From assembly GCA_001600875.1 (NCBI GenBank), contig BCLD01000006.1:518300-582299 (forward strand): DNA of 64,000 nucleotides, written 5' to 3'. Origin of the DNA: Solicoccozyma terricola (taxonomy: Eukaryota > Basidiomycota > Tremellomycetes > Filobasidiales > Piskurozymaceae). The position numbers were made by a program, and so were the translations under genes. Under the pieces are notes generated by a model. The model did no database searches and was not told where the DNA came from. It saw only the letters and a list, made by a program, of their open reading frames with translations. Positions 33,166 through 45,280 of this stretch are shown here, in pieces. Positions within the stretch are counted from its first letter, which is position 1. Every line of letters begins with the position of its first letter.

Positions 33166-34151
33166 GGGGCCGCGTAGTTAGAGGGAGAAGGTGGTGGAGA
33201 CATAAGGTGGGTGTCTCCCTGCCTTCTCCTGAAAGGAGTGTGCGGACGAGAGGGGGTCTCCTTGTCTTTTGGGCCGAATCGTGAGCTGACGAGGTTGTGC
33301 TCGTTTCTCCAAACAGAAACTACCACCAATGAGTGATAGTATACAGCATAGTCGCAAACGCGGTGTTGCTCCATTATTCCCGTTTTCGGTATATTTTCCT
33401 TCCCCCCCACCCATCTTTTCTCAGTCGTGTCTCGTCTCTCCGGAAATCGTTTCTACAAATCTACTACTTGTCCCTAAAAAGAGGTGTTATAATGCGATTC
33501 CGATGCAGTTGTTTATTGTCTCTTTGCGGTTGTCTGTGTGTTGGAAGCTGGTGTCTGTGTGCATGCTTCGCCCGGTGTATGGCGGTGGCGGCCCTTATCT
33601 GGTGTTTACATTTCAAGTTATTTACCCCAAGTAGCCTTCCCGAGCGGGGACGCGAGTGGCACTGGCACCCCATTGGAATCACCCGACACAGCTACTGCTT
33701 TGGGTATCTCACATCCGCCATCATCACCATCATCGCCATCGTCATCACCCTCCTTCACCCACACGTCGTTTACTTACCAACTCCTTTCACATCGCTGCTT
33801 CTACCCATCCACCCACACCCCTTACCGCAGACAATCGTTACGCGTCTGACTATCTTCAAACACAATTCCATTTCACCCTTTGTTGTCGAGTCATAGACAA
33901 CTGGCGTGCGTGCAGCCTACCTGCTACCCGCTACCCATCGCAACGCTCTTCATTGAACACATCGACTAGCATATCGGAAAGGCCGACCATCATCTCAAGA
34001 AGCGAAGAAGCATCGCACAACTGAAAACACGAGGTCGGCTCGCCACCGTAAGGCAATCAAGCACTCAACACGAACGTGGGAGCACAACCCTCTTCAAAGA
34101 CCTCAACCTACATCTGCTCCACCACCCCCACCCCCACACCAAACATCCACT
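33166..34151. other. Intergenic region between SLM1 and the next gene
   Basis: Nearly 1 kb with no supportable gene. It is rich in TCATCACC-type and CCACCC simple sequence. The ORFs here (for example 33333-33896) are low complexity and unspliced with no conserved residues. It probably holds the SLM1 3' UTR and the promoter of the gene at 34152. Confidence 0.5.
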
Positions 34152-35094
34152 ATGAAACTCCCACCACGTCCCTCTCGATCTACCCACTCTCCTCACTCCA
34201 CTTCTCTCCCTTTCTCACTTGCCACCCATTCCTTGCGACCTGTTCAGATCAAACACACACCTATCAAACCCGGCGCAGTCGTGCATCGCAAGCCTAACAA
34301 GCACGATTTCTCTTCGTGTACAAAGGAGCGTGAAGAAGTCGATGCTTTGGATGAGGTGGTGAGACTGAACCAGGAGTCATTATTGAGTGTCCAATCGGGG
34401 GGATCGGCGGGAGATGTTGTCGAGAATAAAGGCAAGGAGGAAGCTGAGTTGACAGAATTGATCGAGGCAACGAAGGGGAAAGGTATACGTGCTCCAAGGA
34501 GTAAGCAACTTGCTGAGATGATGTTTCTACCCCACAACAAGAAAACTCATTCGACTACCCTCTCCTACAGCCGCATTCGCTCAATCCCTCGATTACGATG
34601 TTATTCCTCCCAATCCTCCCATCGTAGCTCTCTCCGATGCGGCCGTCTACGCGATCAACGTACGTCCCATTCCATCAAACCCCTCGGAAAGCGCTACGTC
34701 TTCTATGAAACCATCATCCATGCTGGCTAGAACTCGAGCATATGTTTCATCTTTCGGCTTGGGTAGGACTCCGGATCTTACGAGAAGCTTGGAAACGGAT
34801 GGCGGTCCTCTTGAACGTCATATTTCTCCTGGAGATATCGTTCCTTCAATATCCACTATGGAAACTCTACCTATCCCGACCGAGACACAAAGTGAATGGG
34901 AACGGGTTCCTTCATTCAAGAATGGGAACATGAATAAGCTGGATGATGATCATTGGGTGGGCATCGAGGATGATAATGACGAGACGTTGGTTTTCTGGGA
35001 TGATATCGATGAGGATAGGAATATTGAGGTTGGAGGGATCGATGACCAGGTTCAAGGTCAGACGTTGACTTATGCGAGGGTGTTGAGAGGTTGA
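34152..35094 (+). CDS. Unrecognised acidic protein
   Basis: Two exons (34152-34500, 34571-35094) close to 290 aa. The N-terminus is Ser/Pro/His-rich and basic (PPRPSRSTHSPHSTSL; PVQIKHTPIKPGAVVHRKP). A charged helical stretch follows (REEVDALDEVVRLNQESLL). The C-terminal third is strongly acidic (KLDDDHWVGIEDDNDETLVF). No membrane segment, enzyme motif or known domain is seen. The clean donor (gtaagc), in-phase acceptor and long open second exon support it being real. Function unknown. Confidence 0.65.
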
Positions 35095-35413
35095 TAGTTG
35101 GGTTTGGAGTCAGAGCAGAGCCATTTTCTCCACAAGGACAGACCCTTTTTTTTTCGTAGCTTGAAAAAGCAATTCAGTAAACATAACATACACCAGGCCG
35201 CCTTTTTTTTTTTTTTGTTTTTTTAGAAATGTTTGTTCGCATTGTAGCTTGTCGGGACTTGTATGCAGGTGGACTGTTGTTCTATTGAACAGATCGATGA
35301 TCATGAACGAATTCGTAAATCAGCCTTTGACTACAGGCCATGTTACAATTAATCCTCTTCTCGTAGAATGATAAAAAATGGGGCCACCTTCGTTACATGC
35401 TCTTCACCCGGCC
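35095..35413. terminator. Convergent 3' region with T-rich tracts
   Basis: 319 bp between two convergent stop codons. T runs at about 35146-35155 and 35202-35224 lie here. They probably belong to the two 3' UTRs and poly(A) regions; no gene is seen. Confidence 0.4.
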
Positions 35414-37397
35414 TCACATCTCAAAGTCCTCCATACCTAACAGTGTGTAGTTTTTATAGATGCTCATCACCTTTGCGAAATACGCTTCGAGATGATAAAT
35501 CTTTTTGGACCCCTGTTGCATGCGGAGTTCCTGAAAACAACGTCGATAAGCTCTTGTTTGTACATCGAGGGAGTTGAATGTTCCACCAGTCTCACATAAT
35601 GCGCAGCCCAGTGTATGATCTGTGGCTTCATCTCATCATCGATCTTCTCCACTAATCTCTCTGTGATGGTCTGCCGATACAAAAAAAAAAAAGCAAGCAC
35701 AACAAAGGTAAGCGACCAATTCAGAGACGCTTTTTCTTCCCAGACGGTTGCCTTCCCTCACCTTGAGGACGACAGTTGGCGGGATGCAATGCGATAACAG
35801 TTCATATATCTTCGTTCTCACTTCGAGTAAGCGCTTCGGAGATTGTTCTTGTAATATGAGATCAGCAACTTTAGAACAATACGTTTCCCAATCTGGTTTA
35901 GCAATCTCGATATCGGAAGTGAGGTCGGTGCTGAACGGACATATAATAATAAAAGATAAATCAGAATTGGATTTCGAGGGAGAGTTTCATTCGCCTTTCC
36001 CGCGGGATGAACTCACCTCTGCATTTTCAAAGCCTCGAATACCAACAACGCCTTCCTCATGTTCCCATTAGACTCCTTGATGATCGATGTAGCAGCATCG
36101 GCTGGCAAGTGAAACCTTTCTTTCTTCGCGACGTGATTAAGAACAATATTCATCTACGTGAGAGAGAAAAGAAAAAAGAAGAAAAAAGGGTGGTTTAGCA
36201 AGTTTACACTTGCTCCTCTTTCTCATCTCCCTCACACCCGCGCGCGCTCTCTGTCTCACCTCGGTCTCATCAGGCGCTGCAACACGAACAAGCAAACATC
36301 GACTTCTAATCGGTGCAATAATCTTACTTGTCGAATTAGCACATAGTATGATACGCATATTAGACATGTATTTTTCCATCGTCCTTCGTAGAGCGGCTTG
36401 AGCATCACGACTTAGAGAATCGGCTTCGTTGATGATGACGACTGTTTTGGTGGGGGGGTAGTGAGGGAACGGGTCAGCGATAAAACAGATGTTTCGTTGG
36501 GTCGTTGTTATGTAAACATCGATTCGCTGAGCTTACCTTTGAACCTTTGTTTCGCATTCAAATCGACTTGTTGAGTTTGAGCGATTTCTTTCAATATATC
36601 CTGAATGACCACTCGATCGTATATCCCCACGTCGCTGAGAGAGGGGAGAGGGAAAAAGGGGTATATCGAGAGAAAGGATTGCAAGTGTAAATTCAATCTG
36701 ACCCACCGAGAAAAAGAACCCCCCGTCGATGCATATCTATCTACACTCACGAAGGCGTTAATTCGATATGGAAATTCGATTGAACGACATTCACATCCAA
36801 TTTTCTTTTCGAAGGTGTGACGAAGACTCTTTGATCGATTTTGAGCTGGATAGGAGGTAGGTAGGTAGGTTGGGTTTCAGGTCGACTTGTGTTAACGGGA
36901 CAAAGCAACACTGAATAGTAACACTCACCTTCTCAACACCAGGACCATAAAGTTCTCTCAATGTGCACATGATCCGAGTCTGCATTTTGTTGAACAGAAA
37001 CATGGGTTTTTTTTAAGCCCATCGCATTCCTATACAACCCTTCGAAATCTAAAACCCATCACTCACCTTCTTTCCTGCACCAGATGGACCATAGAAAAGA
37101 ATATGAGGAAAGTCTCCAGATGCAGCCTAGATTTTGGGAAGAAAACAATCGTTGAAAATATGTTCAGTCAAACCTATGAAAAATGGGCAGGGGATCGGAT
37201 CTCTCCTAGTGCTCTTCTGGGACTGACTAAAGAACGGAGTCGATCGGAGAGATCGGAGTGGTAATGCAGATCATCAAGGGATCGAGGTCGGTACTAGGTT
37301 TGTGGGTAAAGGGGGATGATCAGCGAACGTTGCCGGATTTCCTTATTCAGATGGGTTGTTGGGGGGTAAGATTCACTTTGTCAACCCAGAGCGACAT
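35414..37397 (-). CDS. RFC5: Replication factor C small subunit Rfc5 (human RFC3 orthologue)
   Basis: AAA+ subunit of the RFC clamp loader (and the alternative loaders) that opens PCNA during DNA replication and repair. The coding region starts at 37397 in a 21-nt exon (MSLWVDK). Later exons give [40 protein letters not shown] (P-loop with the GAGKK variant typical of RFC3/Rfc5), [40 protein letters not shown], and [16 protein letters not shown] (the SRC arginine-finger motif). The C-terminal collar region reads [20 protein letters not shown] and ends [11 protein letters not shown]. The assembled length of about 355 aa is normal. Its C-terminal end was spliced using gtgaga/ttttcag around 35535-35600. 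The SRC motif, GAGKK and WAAHYELR pattern distinguish it from Rfc2, Rfc3 and Rfc4. Confidence 0.94.
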
Positions 37398-37690
37398 GAT
37401 GAAGGTTGAATGGTTTGTGGAGATGAGTAAGGGCGTTGCAGGGCTAGCGGACGGTACCCCTTGTTGATGCGGTTCGGTGACTGGCAATTGAGTGGATGTC
37501 GGTTGATGATGCTACGTAGTACTACTGAATCCGACGAAGTGGGCTGTGATGAGCAAGGAATGACGCGACGCGACCATCGATGAGCGACGATAAGTCATAT
37601 GCATCTACCACTACTCCTTCTATACAGCGCATGCAGAAGAACATCCGTACTCTCAACGTCCCCCCTCCCATAATGCTCAATCCCCCGCTC

Positions 37691-38627
37691 TTAATATATC
37701 TCATCAAACGGCCGTGTATCCTTCCAACAACTATCCCATACCTCATTCACAGCAGTCTCCGCTAATGAAGGATCATGTGCACATGACGGGTTGGATCTAA
37801 CGGATAAGATAGCTCTTCGTTTAACACATGCCTAGGAGGACGGGGTTTCCACCACGGATGCGTTAGTGCGGTTGTGCGATCTTTTAAACAAGGCGGGGGT
37901 TTCGGAGGAAACACTCACTTGATGTTGTTTGGAAAAGGCATGGAAACCTCTTTTAATCTCTCGTGTCCATCTACAATCTCCAGACAAGTTAGCAGCTCGG
38001 ATCTGCAGGGAGATCAGTAAGGAGACGACATTCCCAACCCAACCCATCCTTCACTCACTTCACTACAAGCGTGATGCCGTAGATCATCCCACTTGACATC
38101 GAATTTACAATGATCATAAGCGTGTACCAACTCATGTGTCAATGTATCTTCCATATGTCGTTTGGAGAAGAATCGATCTTGACATAATAAAATACCATGT
38201 TCTGGTGAGAATCCACCGGATCGAGTGGGAGGACATGGATGACATTGGATAGAGGTGGTGGTGAATGGGCATGAGGAGAGTGAGAGGTGTTTGAGCATGA
38301 AGACGACGGATGGGCCTGGGAAATCGTTACAAGAAGATTAAAAGGTGAGAAATGTCAATACGCATGTAAGGCTCGTACATTCAGCGGCCCCTTCTTTCTT
38401 TTTCCCCTATCAGAAAACCTACTACTTGACATTAAATCATTCTTCCATCCCTCGCATCGATTCCAATCACTCTCCAACTTTTTCCGTTCTATCCGCTCTG
38501 CTCGTTGTATCTTTTCTTCATTCGATAATCCGAGACCTGTGAATTGAGCTAGAGATGATCTCCATTCTTCGAACGCGACGTTGGAGGATGTACTGGTTCC
38601 TGCTTCGACGGGACTGGTGGCGGGCAT
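37691..38627 (-). CDS. ATP23: Mitochondrial inner membrane protease ATP23
   Basis: Zinc metalloprotease of the intermembrane space that processes Atp6 and assists F0 ATP synthase assembly. Four exons (38627-38426, 38315-38059, 38002-37919, 37831-37691) close to 227 aa, the size of the yeast protein. Family marks are [10 protein letters not shown], a Cys pair ([18 protein letters not shown]), the catalytic [12 protein letters not shown] (HExxH with downstream Asp/His), [16 protein letters not shown], and [10 protein letters not shown]. The C-terminus [16 protein letters not shown] is strongly conserved. No classical presequence is visible, as expected for twin-Cys import substrates. The exon 1 donor is a non-consensus gtagta. 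RFC5 lies downstream in the same orientation; XRN1 is divergent from it. Confidence 0.95.
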
Positions 38628-39028
38628 AGCTGGGAGGGATGAGGAGAGGGGGGTTGGAGGTTGAGGAGGGGGGGGTAGGGGTTGGATGATGCCAGTGGCC
38701 GATGAGAAGTATCACGTGTCAGTGATCAACATCGTTCGCCATCCCACATATACCACCCACTCACCCACTCACACCCGCTCACTCACACACTTTCGCATCC
38801 TACGTTTCGTCAATACCCCATCTATCCCTCCACTGCCTTTACGCGATTCTTCATATTTCCTCAGTCGACACCACACAACAGCAATCACTCGATTCCGTCT
38901 CTCGGATAGCATCGATCCTACGCATCCTCGCTACATACCTGCACTGCACAATCGACCCGGTCTTGTCATATCGGATTGGATTTCTTTTTTGACATTCACA
39001 CATCAACAAAGGCTACATAACATTCATC
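38628..39028. promoter_or_regulatory. Divergent ATP23/XRN1 promoter region
   Basis: About 400 bp shared upstream region. It has one CACGTG core at 38713-38718 and CACTCACCCACTCACACCC-like simple sequence near 38756-38780. No gene is seen. Confidence 0.45.
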
Positions 39029-42000
39029 ATGGGTGAGCGCACAACGTCCGATGAAATCCGATTGATGCAATATACTGAACATATCTCCGTTCCAACTCAA
39101 CCGATAGGTATCCCAAAGGTCAGCATCGCTCGATCCTCGCCACATCGTACCATGGCCATTTCTAATTTCGTTTAGTTATTCCTCCCTTCTACAGTTCTTT
39201 CGATGGATCTCGGAGAGATATCCACTTACGTCTCAACTTATCACGCCGAATTCAATTCCAACGTTTGATAATCTTTAGTGAGTTGGAAATCTCACTGCTA
39301 TGTTCGCTTGTCTCGATGTGACTGACGGTGGTACTTGTCCCTTTTCCTATTCAGCTTGGATATGGTAGGTCGTCTTGGCCAGTCGACCGTGGATCTAAGA
39401 TCGAGGCGTCTGATACGATCTTTTCTTACCACACCCACCGCAGAACGGCATCATCCACAATTGCTCTCACCCAGCGTCATCTGAGAACGACGCTCATTTC
39501 AGAATAACAGAAGAACAAATGATCCTAGCGATATTCGCATACATTGATCATCTATTCACCAAGATAAAACCACGCAAGGTGTTTTTCATGGCGGTTGATG
39601 GTGTTGCTCCTCGTGCAAAGATGAATCAACAGAGGAGTAGAAGGTTTAGAACGGCAAGAGAAGCGAAAGAGATGAGAGAGAAAGCAGAAAGGAAAGGCGA
39701 GAAAATGCCAGAGGAGAAAGCGTTTGATTCGAATTGCATTACACCAGGAACACCATTCATGGCTAGATTGTCTAAACATTTAAGGTATTTCGTGAATAAG
39801 AAAATGTCAGAGGACGCGGATTGGAGGGGAGTAAAAGTGATTTTGAGCGGTCACGAGGTTCCAGGTGAAGGAGAGCATAAGATTCAAGAGTTTATAAGGT
39901 TGAACAAGGCTCAACCGGATTAGTACGTGGCGCCGCGGGGGGTCGTGGTCCTGCGAGGGTATAAGACAATTGTGCTGATTATATTACGTGGCTACTCGCA
40001 TAGTAATCCAAACACTCGACATTGTCTGTATGGTCTTGATGCAGACTTGATCATGCTGGGATTGCTTAGCCATGACCCCCATTTCTGTCTACTACGAGAG
40101 GAAGTTACGTTTGGGCGAAAGACTAGGAAAAACGCTGGGTGAGGATTAAAAAAAAATTCGTTGTGCATTTGACACGAATGATTGTTCAATCCTAAAGCTT
40201 ACTTCGCTTCAACTCAACAGTTTGGACAGCCAGAATTTCTTCCTTTTACATCTCTCTCTACTGAGAGAGTATCTTGATTTAGAATTCTCATCGATATCCG
40301 AGGAATTGCCATTCGAGTACGACCTTGAACGAATCATCGACGATTTCATCCTTCTGTCCGTCTTCGTTGGTAATGATTTTTTGCCACATTTACCCAACCT
40401 CCACATCGGCGAGGGAGCAATGGAAGAAATCTGGGGAATTTACAAGCGAGTCTTACCCCACACCGATGGGTATATCAATAACTCAGGGACGGTCGAGACT
40501 GCTCGTCTTCAATTGGTCTTGGACGAGCTTGCTGTAGCAGAGTTGCACATTTTCGAAAAAGAGTACGCGGATCTTAATTGGTATAAAGGAAGGCAACAAA
40601 AAGAAATCGCTGCGATGGAAGCAGCAAGAAGTCGTGGTCAGCTGGTAATGACCAAGAAACAGAAGACGTTGTTCGCAAAGATCAAGACTTTTGTCAAGAA
40701 CGCAATCGCGGAACCATCATCTTCAAAGAAACTTGAATTCGTCAATGACTTCCCAGCTCGTGATCGTCGTTTCCTCCAGGAACTCGGTGACGCGTTGCAT
40801 TTAGAGGTTGCGTGGGATTCCGCAGACGAAAATGGTCAGAGCCTTGTCGTTTTCACACCCATACCTCTCGATGCCGCCGTTGCTACCAATGGACATTCTC
40901 AAGGCAAGATAGAGATAGAGAACGGAGAGGCTGAAGACGATGGCACAGAAGCGAGCGAGCCTGATCAAGAAAGCAAGGCTGCCATCGAGCGGGTTCTCGC
41001 TAAATATCAAGGTGCAAAGGTAGTCGATGATACCGTAGAGGATTTCGAGGAGAGCTACGAAGCCAAGTTGAAGGGCAAACTCGACGAATGGAAGCACGAC
41101 TATTATAAGGTGAGTCAAAATGTAGACGTTGACTTGCCGTCTGGTGGATTTTCTAACTTTCATTACCGCACACAGACCAAATTGGAATTCAAGGACCCTC
41201 AGAAGGAGGAAGTCGCTAAGCTGGCCTTCCGCTACATCGAGGGACTGCAGTGGGTCATGAATTACTATTACAAGGGAGTCGCAAGTTGGGGATGGTACTA
41301 TGACTACCACTACGCGCCAAGAATATCTGGTGGGTGTTGTGCCGTTTTTTACGATCCGATGAGTTCCTGTCTAACGGGCTGCGCTCTCGTGCAGACCTCA
41401 CGGGCGTCGGTTCGATGAAGTTCAATTTTGACATAGGGGAGCCATTCCACCCATTCCAGCAACTAATGGGTGTGCTGCCTTCCGCAAGTCAGGAGCACAT
41501 TCCGTTGGCATACAGAGTGAGTGCACGGCAGTTGGTGCCGATTGAATGTGCTTCTAACACCCTGTTCCTCAACCAGGATCTCATGTATGATCCCAATTCT
41601 CCTATTCTCGATTTTTACCCCGAGAAATTCGAGGAAGATCTGAATGGAAAGAAGCAAGACTGGGAGGCTATCGTTAAAATCCCTTTCATCGATGAGAAGA
41701 GGCTACTCAAGGCGATGGCGGGTGAGCAAGGTGTCGAATGTCGCATGAAAATTGTTCCTGACAATTGTTGGTCACGGCAGCCCGCGACCACCGCCTCAGT
41801 CCCGAGGAGCGGGCTCGTAATCAAATGGGTCAGCTTAGCACCCAATTTACCTTTGACGAGGATGCCGTCGTTACCTACCCCTCTTCCTGGTCCGGTGTCT
41901 TCCCGGATCTCTCCAAGTGTAGGTGTCGAATGGATCCATTCGTCTTACCCAACTTGGGTGACGGGGTCGAGCTCATCCAAGGCTTATTGGATGGCGTACA

Positions 42001-44286
42001 TCTGGGCGCATCCGCCCTCGCCGGCTTTCCCTCGATGAAAACACTGCCTCATCACGCTCAGCTTGGCTATCACGGCGTCAACGTTCATGGCCAAGACAGC
42101 AAGAACCCGTCTATGATCATCTCCGTCGAGAATGCTTACGAAGGCATCAAGGGCGCCGACATCGCTGCAAAGATGGTTGGTCAGCGGACTTTCTTGTACT
42201 GGCCATTCCTACAAGAGGGTCTGGTTGTTGCTGTGTCCGACGATCTCTTCAAGTATGAGAAGCGCGGTGACACCGTCACGCAGACTCCCCAGGACCCTTT
42301 TCAATTGGGCAACTGGAAGAAAAAGTGTGACAGGATTGAGTCGCACTACTCCAAGCGATTTGGAGTGATTGCTGGCAATATTGATTTGTTACTACATGTT
42401 AGACCGTTAAGAGGTGAGTTTATACCGTCGACTTAATCGGACGACAAAGCTGATAGACGCGATCTGGGCAGGCCTCAAACGGATGGATACTGGCGCACTC
42501 GTCAAGGACTACGAAGGGCCAGACAAGGAGACTGAGCAGGCAGTACAACTGGCTGTGTCGCAGGTCACTTTTGAGGACGAGAGGTATCTCGTGAGTCCTT
42601 TCTTGTATCCACTGGCTAGACAAGTCGCCTTTCTGATTGTTCTCTCGGCTATAGGAGCAAGATCCCCCTGCTCTTGCAGAAGAATTCCCTGTGGGCAGCA
42701 GAGTTATTTTCCTGAGCGAAAGGGCGTACGGCATAGCCGCTCAGGTGATTGCAACCACCAATGACGTGCTAGGTATCCAGTTGGCTGTGAGTCCAGCAGG
42801 TTTACCGACCCACCTCACTTATCCCTAACAAATTCAAACGATCGTTTGACAGTTCTTCCCCGCCGAGGCACAAGAGAATGAATTATTCCCACGACTCGTG
42901 CAAAGTCGTCCAACCGAGCTGTATACGCCGGCTCACGTCCTCTCTCGATCATTGGGGATTTCCTCCCTTGCGTTCGCTCGGATTACGTCTTCTCTCCTGG
43001 TCCAAAACCAGGACGGAGGCAAGGTCAATATCGGTTTGAGTCTGAAGTTTGAATCAAAGGGCCTGAAGGTGCTAGGCTACACCCGCAAGGCTGACCGCGG
43101 ATGGGAGTACAGCAAGAAGGCGTATGATCTCATCAAGGAATACACAGTGCGCAATCTCCCGCTTCTGCTCCATCAAGAATCGCAGAACGAGTCGCTTACT
43201 AGTCTTTAATTTACAGCAAAAATTCCCTGATGTGTTCGCTAATCTCAACTATAGCGAGCGTGGTAAGTAGTTCTACTGAAAGGTTGGTTGCATGCTGGAA
43301 CACACAGGTTCTAACATGGTTCTATCAGGCATCGCACAGGCCAAGGACATCTTCCCCAAGGACCCTAAACCTGAAGCAAGAATCAGCGAGGTCCGGACGT
43401 GGTTCAAGGAGAAGGGTGTCCTCTCCCTGGAGCCCGTAACGTTGTTCGCAGAACAGTTGGAGCGGGTGAGTTCTGCGTATTGTTTCCCTGGTTATTTGCG
43501 GCAGTCTTTCTCACCTGAGCCCTTTGTTTCAGACTACGGTGCAACAAGTAGAGCAACTTGCGAACCAGATCAATGCCAGTCGCGACAAGTCGCATATCAA
43601 GAAGGTCAAGGTGATGGGTCTTCCTCGTCAAATCGTCCTCAAGCCGTCGCATGCCATCTACCGTCTGCAAGGACAACTTTTCGCACTGGGAGATCGTGTA
43701 ATGATGGTGCAGGATTCGGCGGTTGGTGGCGTGACTCTGTCGATGAAGGGCGTGGTTGTTGGAATCAATGCCGACACCATCGATGTTGTTTGGGATGTGC
43801 CGTTTATGGGCGGATCAACTCTCGGCGGCAGGTAAGTCATGAATACGAGACGTGGCACGCCAATCGAGTCGCGATCTGATCACCACTTCGGCACTGTTAG
43901 ATGCTCGGAACACCGTGGCTCGGCAGTTCCATTCGCGTCATGTCTCAATTTGACCAAGAAGCAATTCGCTGTGTCCACCGGTACCGCATCCAGGCCAATT
44001 GGAACTACTCCTGCCTTCAAGCCTCGACTGGGGCCCGCCCCAGTTGTGCCCGGCCAGCACTTCAAACCAGGCCAATATCCTCGAGTCAGGCCGCCAGCGG
44101 TGACTATTATGGCCAATCCTTCTCGAAATGCAGATCCGGCTCATATGCAGTACGGAAACGCCGCCAAGGGTGTGAACACACATGCTGGTGGACATGGTCA
44201 CCATGCAGCTCAACCAGTACCCCATGCTCACAGTTTGCGAAATGCGCTCGTAGGGCGGGAGGGGCCCCGCCCGCCCATGCAGAGAC

Positions 44287-44317
<31 letters not shown>

Positions 44318-44513
44318 TACTGGGGCTCGAGCTGCGCCTCCCAATGGGCACACCGCAGTCCAGCCTTCGGTCCGACCTACTTCACCACATGCGAATGGGG
44401 GCCATCACCCTGTCGCTCATACCACCAGGGGGAGAGGTGGTCATCACAACGGACTCCACCGAGGTGCTCCTCGTGCACGCGGGCGTCCGGTTGCTGTTTC
44501 TGAGGTGCATTGA
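39029..44513 (+). CDS. XRN1: Cytoplasmic 5'-3' exoribonuclease XRN1 (KEM1)
   Basis: Main cytoplasmic 5'-3' RNase that degrades decapped mRNA in P-bodies. The N-terminal nuclease reads [35 protein letters not shown] (metal-binding Asp), [49 protein letters not shown], and [14 protein letters not shown]. The PAZ/Tudor, KOW and SH3-like regions continue to about 43830 ([39 protein letters not shown]). These extra C-terminal domains separate XRN1 from the nuclear Rat1/Xrn2. The tail (43901-44513) is disordered: Gly/His/Pro-rich with an Ala run and a [12 protein letters not shown]-like end. The first exons are tiny: 4 nt (39029-39032), 11 nt (39108-39118), 83 nt and 10 nt (39355-39364), and they splice in exact phase. 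Most later introns were checked by phase. Total length is about 1,400 aa. Confidence 0.96.
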
Positions 44514-44668
44514 TCATTTGTAGTACAAGGAGTTATGCTAAGAGACCGGCATAGTATGCAAATTCTATGTGATTTCTAAGTGAAATGTAGTCCTTGATTG
44601 CAATGGAAACACAAGGTGAAAGTTCAAAACTCCTCGACTATGCCGATGTGGGCGTTCTTGGCTGGACA

Positions 44669-45115
44669 TCATGGAAGAACAACAATGTCAGAGGTTGCTG
44701 GCTCAACGGAAGCATGTCCATTCTCACCGAACAGCTCTCCTCCCCTGGCCATCAAGGAGATGAACGCCTTGCCCTTCTTGTGAGCTTCGATGGCTGACAT
44801 GTCCTCGTACTACGTGCGATGAGTTTTTGGTCAGAAAAAGTATTCATCATGGCTTGCTTTGCACCCACCATCTCGAAGATGACAACTGTATTGTCCTTGG
44901 AATCTGAATAGGTGTTGTATATCAAAGTGCCCTTCTCCGACTTGGTATCCTCTTTGACAGCCGCGACGGCTGTCGAATTACCGGATATTATGTGAGTGAC
45001 CCAATCATCCCCAACGCGAGCAAAGCAAGCACAGCGAAAACCCACCTGCCTTGACCTCATCGAGCTTGCCGGGCTTGGCGTAGAGGATGGCGTGGACAGA
45101 CTTGTGAGAGGGCAT
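44669..45115 (-). CDS. Small antibiotic-biosynthesis-monooxygenase (ABM) domain protein
   Basis: Three exons (45115-45046, 44969-44869, 44809-44669) close to 103 aa. The single ferredoxin-like ABM domain shows KSVHAILYAKPGKLDEVKA, EDTKSEKGTLIYNTYSDSKD, NTVVIFEMYEDMSAIEAHKK. The C-terminal strand is less typical. ABM proteins are small dimeric cofactor-free monooxygenases or stress-related proteins, and the substrate here is unknown. It is convergent with XRN1 and 165 bp from the end of the TBC gene, with no functional partner nearby. The short size is normal for the family. Confidence is high that the gene is real and fair that ABM is the right fold. Confidence 0.82.
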
Positions 45116-45280
45116 CTTGGGTGTGTGTGAGGTGGTAGCTTGAATCGTAGACCGGTTATAGGGTTTTCAGCCATTCGAGTCAGTCCAGTTCCCAGGAAAG
45201 TGGAGGTCATGTTCGGACGTGACCATGACCAGGCAACAACGCCCGGCGGCACTTTTGTCATTTTTGAAGACAGAGAACGA

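Noticed and set aside
33625..33700. Possible tRNA gene
   Set aside because: A GGGACGCGAGTGGC-like stretch suggested an A box, but no matching B box or cloverleaf stems could be drawn.
33333..33896. 187-aa plus-strand ORF after SLM1
   Set aside because: Cys/His/Leu low-complexity sequence in an intergenic region, with no homology or splice signals that make a larger gene.
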